The notes under the pieces are model-generated. The model ran no database searches. It was not told the DNA's origin and saw nothing but the letters and a program-made list of their open reading frames with translations. A program made the translations under genes and the position numbers. From positions 3,809,818 through 3,873,817 of the forward strand of contig NZ_JAUDRJ010000003.1 of the NCBI RefSeq assembly GCF_030382115.1: DNA of 64,000 bases. The letters run 5' to 3'. The first letter of the stretch is position 1. Every line of letters starts with the position of its first letter. The DNA is from Nostoc sp. GT001 (GTDB lineage Bacteria; Cyanobacteriota; Cyanobacteriia; Cyanobacteriales; Nostocaceae). Below, piece after piece: positions 1 to 7,520 of this stretch.

Positions 1-101
1 GTGATAATTATCAAGATAAATAAAGTGCTGGGAACTTGGTTTTGAATCCGAAAGGAAAAGCCTAGTTTTGTAGAACGAAAAATCAGTGAGTTTTTCTTCA
101 T
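1..101 (-). CDS. FecCD-type iron-siderophore ABC permease, N-terminal fragment
   Basis: The start ATG lies at 101-99 on the minus strand and overlaps the TGA of the preceding permease gene in an ATGA arrangement. The 33 codons inside the window read MKKNSLIFRSTKLGFSFR followed by a polar stretch and then a hydrophobic stretch (LFILIII). This looks like the N-terminus and first membrane helix of a second FecC/FecD permease. Siderophore ABC importers use two such permeases, so a FecC/FecD pair immediately behind a FecB-type binding protein fits. The rest of the gene and probably the ATPase lie beyond the left edge. The assignment rests on a short fragment plus context. Confidence 0.6.
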   Translation of the reverse strand, partial: MKKNSLIFRSTKLGFSFRIQNQVPSTLFILIII

Positions 102-1129
102 TTTTTTACTTGATATTTGGCTAAGTAAACGAAGAATGGCGCACCAACTAAAGCTGTCATAATTCCCACAGGTATTTCTTGTGGTCGAATTAATAATCGC
201 GCCAATATATCTGAAACTAACAGCAAGATTCCGCCAAAAATTGCACTATAAGGTAATATCCAACGGTAATCTACCCCAACTACAAACCTAACAATATGGG
301 GTATAACTAATCCAATAAATCCAATTGAACCCGCAGCAGCAACGGAACTACCTTCTAAAAGTAAAACACTGACAGCAGCGGCAATTTTTATCCATAAAGT
401 TTGTTGACCCAAACCTTTAGCAATATCTTCTCCGAGGCTTAAAATAGTGATTTGTCTTGCTAAACCAAATGCCAAAATCATGCCAATACAAATGTAAGGC
501 AAGACTTGAAAAATAATACCCTCATCCATACCTGCCAAGGAACCAGCCAACCAAAAGCGAATTTCTTCCAAAGTTCGCTGACTGACTATTAAAATTCCTG
601 TTGTTAGTGAAGAAAGTAAGCTACTAATAGCGGCACCCGCAATTGTCAGATTTAAGGGAGTTATACCGTTACGTCCTAGAGAAGCAAAAATATAGACACT
701 GACAACCGCAACACCTGCACCAATAAACGCACACCAAATATAAACACTTGGTGCGGATGTTCCAAATAGAAAAATACTAATGACTACAGCAAAAGCTGCA
801 CCTGCATTCACCCCCAAAATACCAGGATCGGCTAATGGGTTACGAGTCACACCCTGCATAATTGCACCAGCAGTAGCCATTGCTGCACCCACCAACATTG
901 CCAAAAGCGATCGCGGTAAGCGAACAGTTTGTATAATTAAATGTTCTCTGGAACCGTCAAACTGAATAAAGGCAGTGAGTACCTGATGCAGAGGAATATC
1001 TGCTGCGCCAAATGAAACGCTGATAATTAGACAAATCAAAAGAATTAGCAATCCCACAATTAAACCCGCAACGGGAAATGTTAGGGATGATAAAAATCCT
1101 CTGGCTGATGAGGGAATCGATCTACTCAT
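98..1129 (-). CDS. FecCD family iron-siderophore ABC transporter permease
   Basis: A 343-residue polytopic membrane protein of normal length for one permease of a vitamin B12/ferric-siderophore ABC importer. It carries the family motif around MQGVTRNPLADPGILGVNAG (about residues 90-110) and the cytoplasmic coupling segment near GFIGLVIPHIVR (about residues 269-280). About nine to ten hydrophobic segments are visible. It would move ferric siderophore from the periplasmic binding protein (5366-6346) across the inner membrane. The start overlaps the end of the TolC-like gene by eight bases and the stop overlaps the next permease start, so it is translationally coupled within the transport operon. 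The exact substrate cannot be read from the sequence. Confidence 0.93.
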   Translation of the reverse strand: MSRSIPSSARGFLSSLTFPVAGLIVGLLILLICLIISVSFGAADIPLHQVLTAFIQFDGSREHLIIQTVRLPRSLLAMLVGAAMATAGAIMQGVTRNPLADPGILGVNAGAAFAVVISIFLFGTSAPSVYIWCAFIGAGVAVVSVYIFASLGRNGITPLNLTIAGAAISSLLSSLTTGILIVSQRTLEEIRFWLAGSLAGMDEGIIFQVLPYICIGMILAFGLARQITILSLGEDIAKGLGQQTLWIKIAAAVSVLLLEGSSVAAAGSIGFIGLVIPHIVRFVVGVDYRWILPYSAIFGGILLLVSDILARLLIRPQEIPVGIMTALVGAPFFVYLAKYQVKK

Positions 1130-1859
1130 TGTTCAAATTACTGGCTTCAAGCAGTGTAATTGTTGCTTGTGAAGATAAGCCAACACAAGCTGCTAGTTCT
1201 TCTAATGCCAAGCGATCGCGTGCGTTTGTATTTAGCATTTCCGTTGCAGCTGCAACATAGTCAGGATTCGCCATTTGACTAACTCCATCGGGTAAAGTTA
1301 CTTGGGAATTCACGCTAGCAATCCGCTCAGTTTTTGCTCCCACAAGGGCAAGCTGTTGCATTCGATAAGCAGCTATTTTCGTCGCTTGACGGGCTTTTAA
1401 GTAAGCAAGGTAGTACTGTACAACTGCTACCCGTTTTTGCTGTTTAACTTCATGCCAGCGAGCTTCTCTTATCGGTAATTGCTGTATGATGCTCAAAACT
1501 TTAATGGGGTCAATTGTCATGGCGATCGCAAAACTGCGCTCACTTTCAGATACTAGATCGGGTAAGTTGTAATCGATCGTGCTTTGAGATGGTGAAAATT
1601 CAACACTCAAAACATCGGTGAAAGCACCCCATCCCATTGCAGCTTTTGCCTCCTGTACTTGTGAAGACTGACGTAGGGCGATCGCAACTAACTGCTCAAT
1701 CATTTTCAGATCGCGATCGCTAATTTCTGTCTGAAGACTTTGTGGTTGATAATTATTCAGCTGTTTGGTTTCTGACAACGCTGGTAAAGGTAGACTAATA
1801 AGTGCGATCGTCAGAACAATTTTCCAACTGTACAGACAGGCAATTGATTCATAACTCAT
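1122..1859 (-). CDS. TolC-like outer-membrane efflux family protein, short
   Basis: A 245-residue secreted protein with a hydrophobic signal segment (about residues 10-28, ending near LPLPALSE). It is followed by a helical, Ala/Gln-rich region with a heptad-like pattern (VQEAKAAMGWGAFTDVLSVE; later YYLAYLKARQATKIAAYRMQQ). This resembles one half of a TolC/OEP coiled-coil hairpin, but it is too short to be a complete TolC. The start chosen here (M at 1859) sits five bases after the stop of the acylase gene. The longer reading frame from 1919 would run 55 bases back into that gene and place residues before the signal peptide. Position in the operon suggests a helper in siderophore export or receptor function, which is inference. 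Confidence 0.55.
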   Translation of the reverse strand: MSYESIACLYSWKIVLTIALISLPLPALSETKQLNNYQPQSLQTEISDRDLKMIEQLVAIALRQSSQVQEAKAAMGWGAFTDVLSVEFSPSQSTIDYNLPDLVSESERSFAIAMTIDPIKVLSIIQQLPIREARWHEVKQQKRVAVVQYYLAYLKARQATKIAAYRMQQLALVGAKTERIASVNSQVTLPDGVSQMANPDYVAAATEMLNTNARDRLALEELAACVGLSSQATITLLEASNLNNE

Positions 1860-1864
1860 AGCTG

Positions 1865-3991
1865 TCAAAAAGTTTTGCGTTCCTCCAAGTTTGCTAATAC
1901 TTCTTTCCGAGTTCGCCAAACAGGACGCAATTGCTTGCGAGTAAACAGTGGTAGTTGGTCGGTAATATGGGGCGAACCGGGTTGAGTCGCGTTACCGTAG
2001 CTGATGAGAGCCATTGCTTTTACTGGCTGCGAAAACTCAACGGCTGCAACATAACTATCACCCAATACGGCTTGAAAGCGTTCATCGTTAGCTGGAGCAA
2101 AATGGAGGACGCGGAATATTCCTAGATCCCCAGGGCCACCATTGGCAGGTAAATCTAAGTTTCCGCTACGCACTCGGAAGACTTCACCCCAAGCAACATC
2201 TAGCTTTCCATAAGCTTTTTCGACTTTTGTTGCCGCTATTTGTAGCGCTTTCACTGCACTTTCTGGGTCTTTTAAACCATCGGGTGTGGTGCGCGGCGAG
2301 TTCTCACTCCAAGGAATACTAAAGGTTTGATCTTCATCCATTTCTTCCCACCAAAAGGAAAACAACACCGCGCCTCGACTATCAGCATCAGCATTCCGAT
2401 CCCAAGCAGCCAAAATATCAGCAGCACGACGGGCTGATTCATCGCCATATTTTTGAGCAGCAGGAATTAGGTCATCGAGGATGCGTTCTGCAAGTTCCAT
2501 TTTGGTGGAATGTTTGTACTCAATCATTTTCTCAAAAGAGATTTTTGGATCTTCAGCCAGCATTTTTGCAGAACTTTGTGCCCGAAAAGACATGTCTCCT
2601 CGTGGGGCCATATAAGCAGGATAATCATCTGCTTTGATCGCAGTGGGAAAAGTCGTTGTCCAAGGTGCATCATTGGCATTTTGCAACCAACCGCTAGGCG
2701 GATCAATCACACGCGGTAAATCTTTGTATGGGTGCATTTTTGTCCACAAAGTTTTGGATGTGTCACCAGGAATTAAACCTTCCCAGTATTGAAAGTCTCC
2801 TTGTTGACGAATCGGCACCAGACCGTTGAATAGGTGCATGATATGCCCTTCTCGGTCTGCATACATGACGGTAAACATCGGTAGTTGCAAGCGTTTCAAT
2901 ACCTTTTGAAATTGGGTTAAGTTTTGGGAACGTGCCATATCCCACCACTGCTCCAACACACCGGGACGATCTGCACCGACAACCCGCAGCGCCACAGCAA
3001 ACCCATCTTTTTCTTGAACGACTGCACCGTGGACAGAACTTTTGACTAATAATGGTTGTTCGACTAACGAGCCATTTTTTTGCTTAACCTTTAATAAAAA
3101 CTTTTCTGTTGTAAAAGGGCGGACTTTGCCATCAAAAAGATAACCATCATCAGCTAATTTCAAGTTATATACATCCCAACCATCATGAGTATTGACGGTA
3201 TGAGTCCAACCCAAATAATCGTTAAAGGCGATCGCTAAAACCGGAATTCCCACTAGCGCTGCTCCCGAAGCATTCATCCCTGGAGCAGTAATTTGGGCTT
3301 CGTACCAGACAAATAAATCCGACCATAACGTGTGGGGGTTTGCCAACAACATCGCCTTGCCACTGGCAGAATGTTTAGGTGCGATCGCCCAACCGTTAGA
3401 ACCAGCTTCCGATGGAGTATGAGTAATATCTGCTACTTGTCCTTGATTAACGACAAAAGTAAAATACAGCACTCTTTGCAAATGCGCCAACACATCTTCT
3501 GGCTTCACAGGTAAGACTATTTTTACTTGCTCATCAATTAAATCAGGATGGGCTTTGGCATAAGTATTTATCCCAGTGGCAAAGGCATTTATATAACTAC
3601 GAAAAGCTGGACTTTGTGCCCGATACCAAGAATTAGCACGATTGACCACTCCCATCGTCAGTACCCATTTATCAGATTCTACATACTCTTCCCCCCAGTA
3701 TTCCGCAGCTTTTCCCCTAGCTTGACCATAGAGGCGCAACAGCAAGTTAGCGTGACTCTGCATCTGTGCCCAACCAAATGCCTGGAAAGCGCTTGGAGCA
3801 TCTTTACCATATATATGCGGTATGCCGTAAGTATCCCATAATATCTCTGTAGTTTTGGGTGCAGTCGCAAAACTGTTATTTGCCAAAACTACAACTAAAA
3901 TGGCACTGAGGATAAAAGCTAAAAATCGAGATAATTTTCTTTTCAGTATTGGCTGGTCAAATAGCCACAAATACACCTTAATATTCAACAT
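1865..3991 (-). CDS. Penicillin acylase family (Ntn-hydrolase) periplasmic acylase
   Basis: A 708-residue precursor with an N-terminal membrane/signal segment (about residues 22-42). The domain order alpha chain, linker, beta chain is typical of penicillin amidase/AHL acylase proteins. The motif GSNGWAIAP places the self-cleaving nucleophile at about Ser198, directly after Gly, as required for autocatalytic processing. The family hydrolyses amide bonds to acyl chains. In Pseudomonas the relative PvdQ removes the fatty acyl tail from the pyoverdine precursor in the periplasm. Here the gene sits in the siderophore transport operon opposite a FAAL-started assembly line, so trimming or recycling of the lipid tail is an attractive but unproven role. 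Quorum-signal cleavage is the alternative. Confidence 0.85.
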   Translation of the reverse strand: MLNIKVYLWLFDQPILKRKLSRFLAFILSAILVVVLANNSFATAPKTTEILWDTYGIPHIYGKDAPSAFQAFGWAQMQSHANLLLRLYGQARGKAAEYWGEEYVESDKWVLTMGVVNRANSWYRAQSPAFRSYINAFATGINTYAKAHPDLIDEQVKIVLPVKPEDVLAHLQRVLYFTFVVNQGQVADITHTPSEAGSNGWAIAPKHSASGKAMLLANPHTLWSDLFVWYEAQITAPGMNASGAALVGIPVLAIAFNDYLGWTHTVNTHDGWDVYNLKLADDGYLFDGKVRPFTTEKFLLKVKQKNGSLVEQPLLVKSSVHGAVVQEKDGFAVALRVVGADRPGVLEQWWDMARSQNLTQFQKVLKRLQLPMFTVMYADREGHIMHLFNGLVPIRQQGDFQYWEGLIPGDTSKTLWTKMHPYKDLPRVIDPPSGWLQNANDAPWTTTFPTAIKADDYPAYMAPRGDMSFRAQSSAKMLAEDPKISFEKMIEYKHSTKMELAERILDDLIPAAQKYGDESARRAADILAAWDRNADADSRGAVLFSFWWEEMDEDQTFSIPWSENSPRTTPDGLKDPESAVKALQIAATKVEKAYGKLDVAWGEVFRVRSGNLDLPANGGPGDLGIFRVLHFAPANDERFQAVLGDSYVAAVEFSQPVKAMALISYGNATQPGSPHITDQLPLFTRKQLRPVWRTRKEVLANLEERKTF

Positions 3992-4035
3992 GATGGTTTT
4001 AATTAAATTAATTTGACTGGAAAAATTTAATGACT

Positions 4036-5328
4036 TTAGTCTATATTCCGTAGCAAACGGACATTAAATCCAAACATACCCACCAGCAACATACATAAAG
4101 AACATAGAACGTATAAAAGTGCCATCCCAGCACCTTTATCTATGCCAAACGTACTACCAAAAAGCCATGCTAGCTGACCATTTGGTTTCATTGCTGGTTC
4201 AAAAACTCGATCCGCCAGAGGCTCGGCAATTAAATAGGCTATAGCTGAGAATATCTGAAAAAGTAGCGATCGCACCGCAAAAACTCGCCCTTGTACTTCA
4301 GGAGTAACCTTTGCTAGCCAGATGGCATTTTCTGAACTGCCATTTAAGGGAAAATTGGCCGAAGAACAAAATTGAGCGCCAATCCAAACGAAGACTGTAT
4401 TTCCCAACCCAAAAATGGTTTTACTCAATCCCGCACCTATCATTCCCCATAAAAAGCCCTTAACTCGATGCTTAGATCCACCCCAAGCACTCATGATTAA
4501 TGCTCCCATCACACCACCTATACCTGCTGCTGAGGCTAAACTACCCAACAAAAGAGTGTTATTGCCCGAACGTGCCAGAATCATTGGTGTGTAAACAGCA
4601 CCACCAACATCGTGAAAAAACCAAAACAGCATTCCCGTCATTAATAAAGCTAGCAGACTCTTGTGTGCTTGGATATAACGCCAACCAAACCCCAACTCCT
4701 GCCAAATATTTTCTGGATGTTGACTGTGAACTTCTCTAGATGGTGGTTGTGGAATGTGTATTAAAAGCACACTAATAATTGCAAAAGTAAAAGTTAAGAT
4801 ATCAATCAGCGAAATTCCCACCAAGCCGATTACATGGTATAAGTAACCAGCAAAAGCTGGTGCCATAATTTTTGCACCATAATCTGATAAAAATTCCATA
4901 CTACTAGCGCGGGAATAATGCTTTGGAGGTATCATTAATCCTACAGATGCAGAATAGGCTAGAGATTGTAATTGATTAAAAACTCCTGCGATCGCTCCTG
5001 TAATATATAAGTGCCAAACTTGCAAATGATTGGTTAGATATAGAAGTGCGATCGCTATTGTTACTCCTACGGCTACGCTATCTCCTACAATCATCAATAA
5101 CTTACGATTCCACCGATCTACAATCACTCCACTAATTGGAGTAATCACAATACTGGGAAGTAACGTATAAAAACCTACAAGGGTTAATGTTGTTACCTGA
5201 TCTGTAAATTCCCAGACCCAAATACTCAGGGCAAAGCTGGTCATACTACTGCCCATAGCCGAAACAAACTGACCAATCCAGACAATAATAAAATTACGAA
5301 AACTACTAAATTTCATTTCTGTTTTCAT
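4036..5328 (-). CDS. MFS transporter, EntS/MFS_3-like, probable siderophore exporter
   Basis: A 430-residue protein with about twelve hydrophobic segments. The loop motif GVIVDRWNRKLLMIVGD after helix 2 matches the MFS_3 group, which contains the enterobactin exporter EntS. The N-terminus (FRNFIIVWIGQFVSAMGSSM) is characteristic of that group. It lies 37 bp behind the binding-protein gene and 44 bp ahead of the acylase gene in the same operon. The likely job is to export the finished or acylated siderophore across the inner membrane. The substrate is inferred from context only. Confidence 0.85.
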   Translation of the reverse strand: MKTEMKFSSFRNFIIVWIGQFVSAMGSSMTSFALSIWVWEFTDQVTTLTLVGFYTLLPSIVITPISGVIVDRWNRKLLMIVGDSVAVGVTIAIALLYLTNHLQVWHLYITGAIAGVFNQLQSLAYSASVGLMIPPKHYSRASSMEFLSDYGAKIMAPAFAGYLYHVIGLVGISLIDILTFTFAIISVLLIHIPQPPSREVHSQHPENIWQELGFGWRYIQAHKSLLALLMTGMLFWFFHDVGGAVYTPMILARSGNNTLLLGSLASAAGIGGVMGALIMSAWGGSKHRVKGFLWGMIGAGLSKTIFGLGNTVFVWIGAQFCSSANFPLNGSSENAIWLAKVTPEVQGRVFAVRSLLFQIFSAIAYLIAEPLADRVFEPAMKPNGQLAWLFGSTFGIDKGAGMALLYVLCSLCMLLVGMFGFNVRLLRNID

Positions 5329-5365
5329 GAGCAGCGTTCCTTATGATTGACTAATTAATTCACTG

Positions 5366-6346
5366 TCACGCTGCCTTGAGCAGATACTTAAATAAATCAT
5401 CAAGTATTGCATTTGCTGATAGAATGCTTCCAAAAATCCAGTAACTAGAATCAACACTATAAACTCGTTGATTTTGAACTACATTAAGAGTTTGCCAAAG
5501 ACGAGTCTTTTGATATTTTTGGAATAATTCTCTAGCCCCAGGATCTACCGCTACAAATAAAACATCAGCATCAAGTAAGTCTATACGTTCTAAGTTCAGT
5601 ATTACCAAAGTATCGTCAGGAGATTTAATTAACTGACGTTGGGCATCTGGCATAGCAATTCCGACTTCTTTTAAAATACTGCCAGGGAATGAAAATTGAG
5701 AACGAAACTCAGGTAGTTGTACTCCTCCATGAAAACGGCTGACAGAAACTTTGAGTTTATTTAGGCGAACATCTAGATTAGCCCGCAATTTTGTTAATCG
5801 CTGTTCGTATTGATTGAGTAATTTTTCAGCTTGTTTAGCCTTGTTTAATACTTCACCAATCTGCCGAAAAGATTCTTGCCATTGAGCATGGACATATTTA
5901 AATTTAACTGTAGGAGCTATTTGTGAAAACAATCGATAGGTTTCTAAGTTAATATCATATAAGCTAATAATTAAATCTGGATGTAATTTCAATATTGTTT
6001 CTAAATTCAACTGCCCCTCTTTACCTATATAAGTTATACCAGCCATTTGGCTCTTGAGAAAACTAGCTTTACTAGCTACAAAAGCATTGTCAGGTATACC
6101 TATTGGTTTCAAACCTAATGCTATCAAAGGTTCTAATGTAATTTGCTCTGCAACAACAATACGCTGCGGGTTTAGAGGTACACAACTTTCACCTAATTCA
6201 TGCTTAACTAAACGACATTCTGGTATTGATTGTGATTTAGATGCACCTATATTTTGCCCAAAACCACTGTGACAAGCGGCAAACAAGAATAATGAGATCG
6301 CCATCAGAATACACAATTTAAGATAATATAGGTATCTTTTTTTCAT
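5366..6346 (-). CDS. Iron-siderophore ABC transporter substrate-binding lipoprotein (FecB/FhuD type)
   Basis: A 326-residue lipoprotein with signal peptide and lipobox FAAC (modified Cys25). The mature part shows the class III binding-protein pattern: PQRIVVAEQITLEPLIALGL at the start of lobe 1, HPDLIISLYD, the long connecting helix, and lobe 2 ending with the DILFVAVDP-like strand and a C-terminal helix. It would capture ferric siderophore delivered by the TonB receptor and hand it to the FecCD permeases. The gene lies 19 bp behind the sucrase/ferredoxin-like gene, indicating one transcript. Confidence 0.92.
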   Translation of the reverse strand: MKKRYLYYLKLCILMAISLFLFAACHSGFGQNIGASKSQSIPECRLVKHELGESCVPLNPQRIVVAEQITLEPLIALGLKPIGIPDNAFVASKASFLKSQMAGITYIGKEGQLNLETILKLHPDLIISLYDINLETYRLFSQIAPTVKFKYVHAQWQESFRQIGEVLNKAKQAEKLLNQYEQRLTKLRANLDVRLNKLKVSVSRFHGGVQLPEFRSQFSFPGSILKEVGIAMPDAQRQLIKSPDDTLVILNLERIDLLDADVLFVAVDPGARELFQKYQKTRLWQTLNVVQNQRVYSVDSSYWIFGSILSANAILDDLFKYLLKAA

Positions 6347-6358
6347 ATCGTATACTTT

Positions 6359-7315
6359 TTATTCATATACCTCTGCCAACAAATTTTCTACATAAAACTG
6401 GGGAATTGTTTCGACAATCTCACCCTGGCAATCGCTTAGATATAGAGTCTTAGCTTTATCAACTAACACATCAGCTTTTACACTACCCAAGCTCCCATCT
6501 GGCTTAAGAAAATTTAGTTTTATGCGATTAAATTCCCCATTCTCAGTTTGTTGGATAATTTGATAATCAACTTTGTAACTTAACCATTGCCAACCATAGA
6601 TAAGAATCATTTCTCTTTCTAAAACCTGTGCAGCTTCTGGTAATATTGCCCACCCACGATAAATATGCTTAATAAATTCAAGATTTCCAGTGCGGGTCAA
6701 AATGGAAGAAAATGATTCAGAATCTAACCTAGCATAGTATCTAGCCTCTGGAAAATCGATAGCAGTAGGTGCAAAACGATGACCACCAAAGTGACTAGAT
6801 TGCCAAACTCTGACATTCTTCATGCCTAAATCTTTAACGATATTTTTTGCCTGACGATAAAAAGGATTACCAAATTTAGCACAGCATTTATCACGGCTAC
6901 CATGAGTACATATAAAAATATCTCTTGTGTCACATTCGTTAATACAAGTATCTAAATTTTTCTCAAATAAGCATTTTTTAATAATAGTTGCCGCCTCAGT
7001 AATATCAGATAATAAAAATTCAGATTTGCTATATCCTTGAGCAAAACCAGTAGGACTATGAAATATCAAAACTCTTGTTGTATCTGGCTGCTGCAATTCT
7101 TTATTATAAATTAATAAAAACTCTACAGCTATCTCATATTCTGCAAATTCTTTAACTAGATTTCGCAGATTATCGGGAACTGATTTAGAATTAAATGTCT
7201 CATCTATCCAAGGAGTTGGACATTCAATCATCACAAAAAAATCAAAATTGTAAGCATTGGCAATTGGATCTTCACCAACATCACGAGACTCTAAGGCACA
7301 AAAGGAATTAACCAT
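6359..7315 (-). CDS. Sucrase/ferredoxin-like (Suc_Fer, Apd1-type) protein
   Basis: A 318-residue soluble protein with the thioredoxin-like ferredoxin signature of this family: FICTHGSRDKCCAKFGNPF (about residues 131-150) and a following SSHFGGHRFAPT motif, whose Cys and His residues are the expected [2Fe-2S] ligands. Members of this family recur in bacterial siderophore loci. A redox role, for example reduction of ferric siderophore or supply of electrons, is plausible but inferred. The gene is the first after a 205-bp gap behind the TonB receptor and is followed at once by the binding-protein gene. The gap shows no clear promoter. Confidence 0.85.
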   Translation of the reverse strand: MVNSFCALESRDVGEDPIANAYNFDFFVMIECPTPWIDETFNSKSVPDNLRNLVKEFAEYEIAVEFLLIYNKELQQPDTTRVLIFHSPTGFAQGYSKSEFLLSDITEAATIIKKCLFEKNLDTCINECDTRDIFICTHGSRDKCCAKFGNPFYRQAKNIVKDLGMKNVRVWQSSHFGGHRFAPTAIDFPEARYYARLDSESFSSILTRTGNLEFIKHIYRGWAILPEAAQVLEREMILIYGWQWLSYKVDYQIIQQTENGEFNRIKLNFLKPDGSLGSVKADVLVDKAKTLYLSDCQGEIVETIPQFYVENLLAEVYE

Positions 7316-7520
7316 AATGAAATAATTGGGTAATCTAGTACTAAAATTTTCACTGCGACCCTAAAAGTGCGATCTCAACCATATTATTTGTGTAATCAAG
7401 ATAATTCAGTTGTTGCTGAACCAATTCTGAATAATAAAGCAAAATTAGGGCAGGGAAACCCCACCCATTCGGTGAATTTTTCAGTCAATCAAGGTTTCAC
7501 ATTTTACAATGACTCCCAAA

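Noticed and set aside
3..12. GATAATTATC palindrome at the window start as a Fur box
   Set aside because: It lies inside the reading frame of the partial FecCD permease (codons of the first membrane helix), not in a promoter; no gap exists between the two permease genes.
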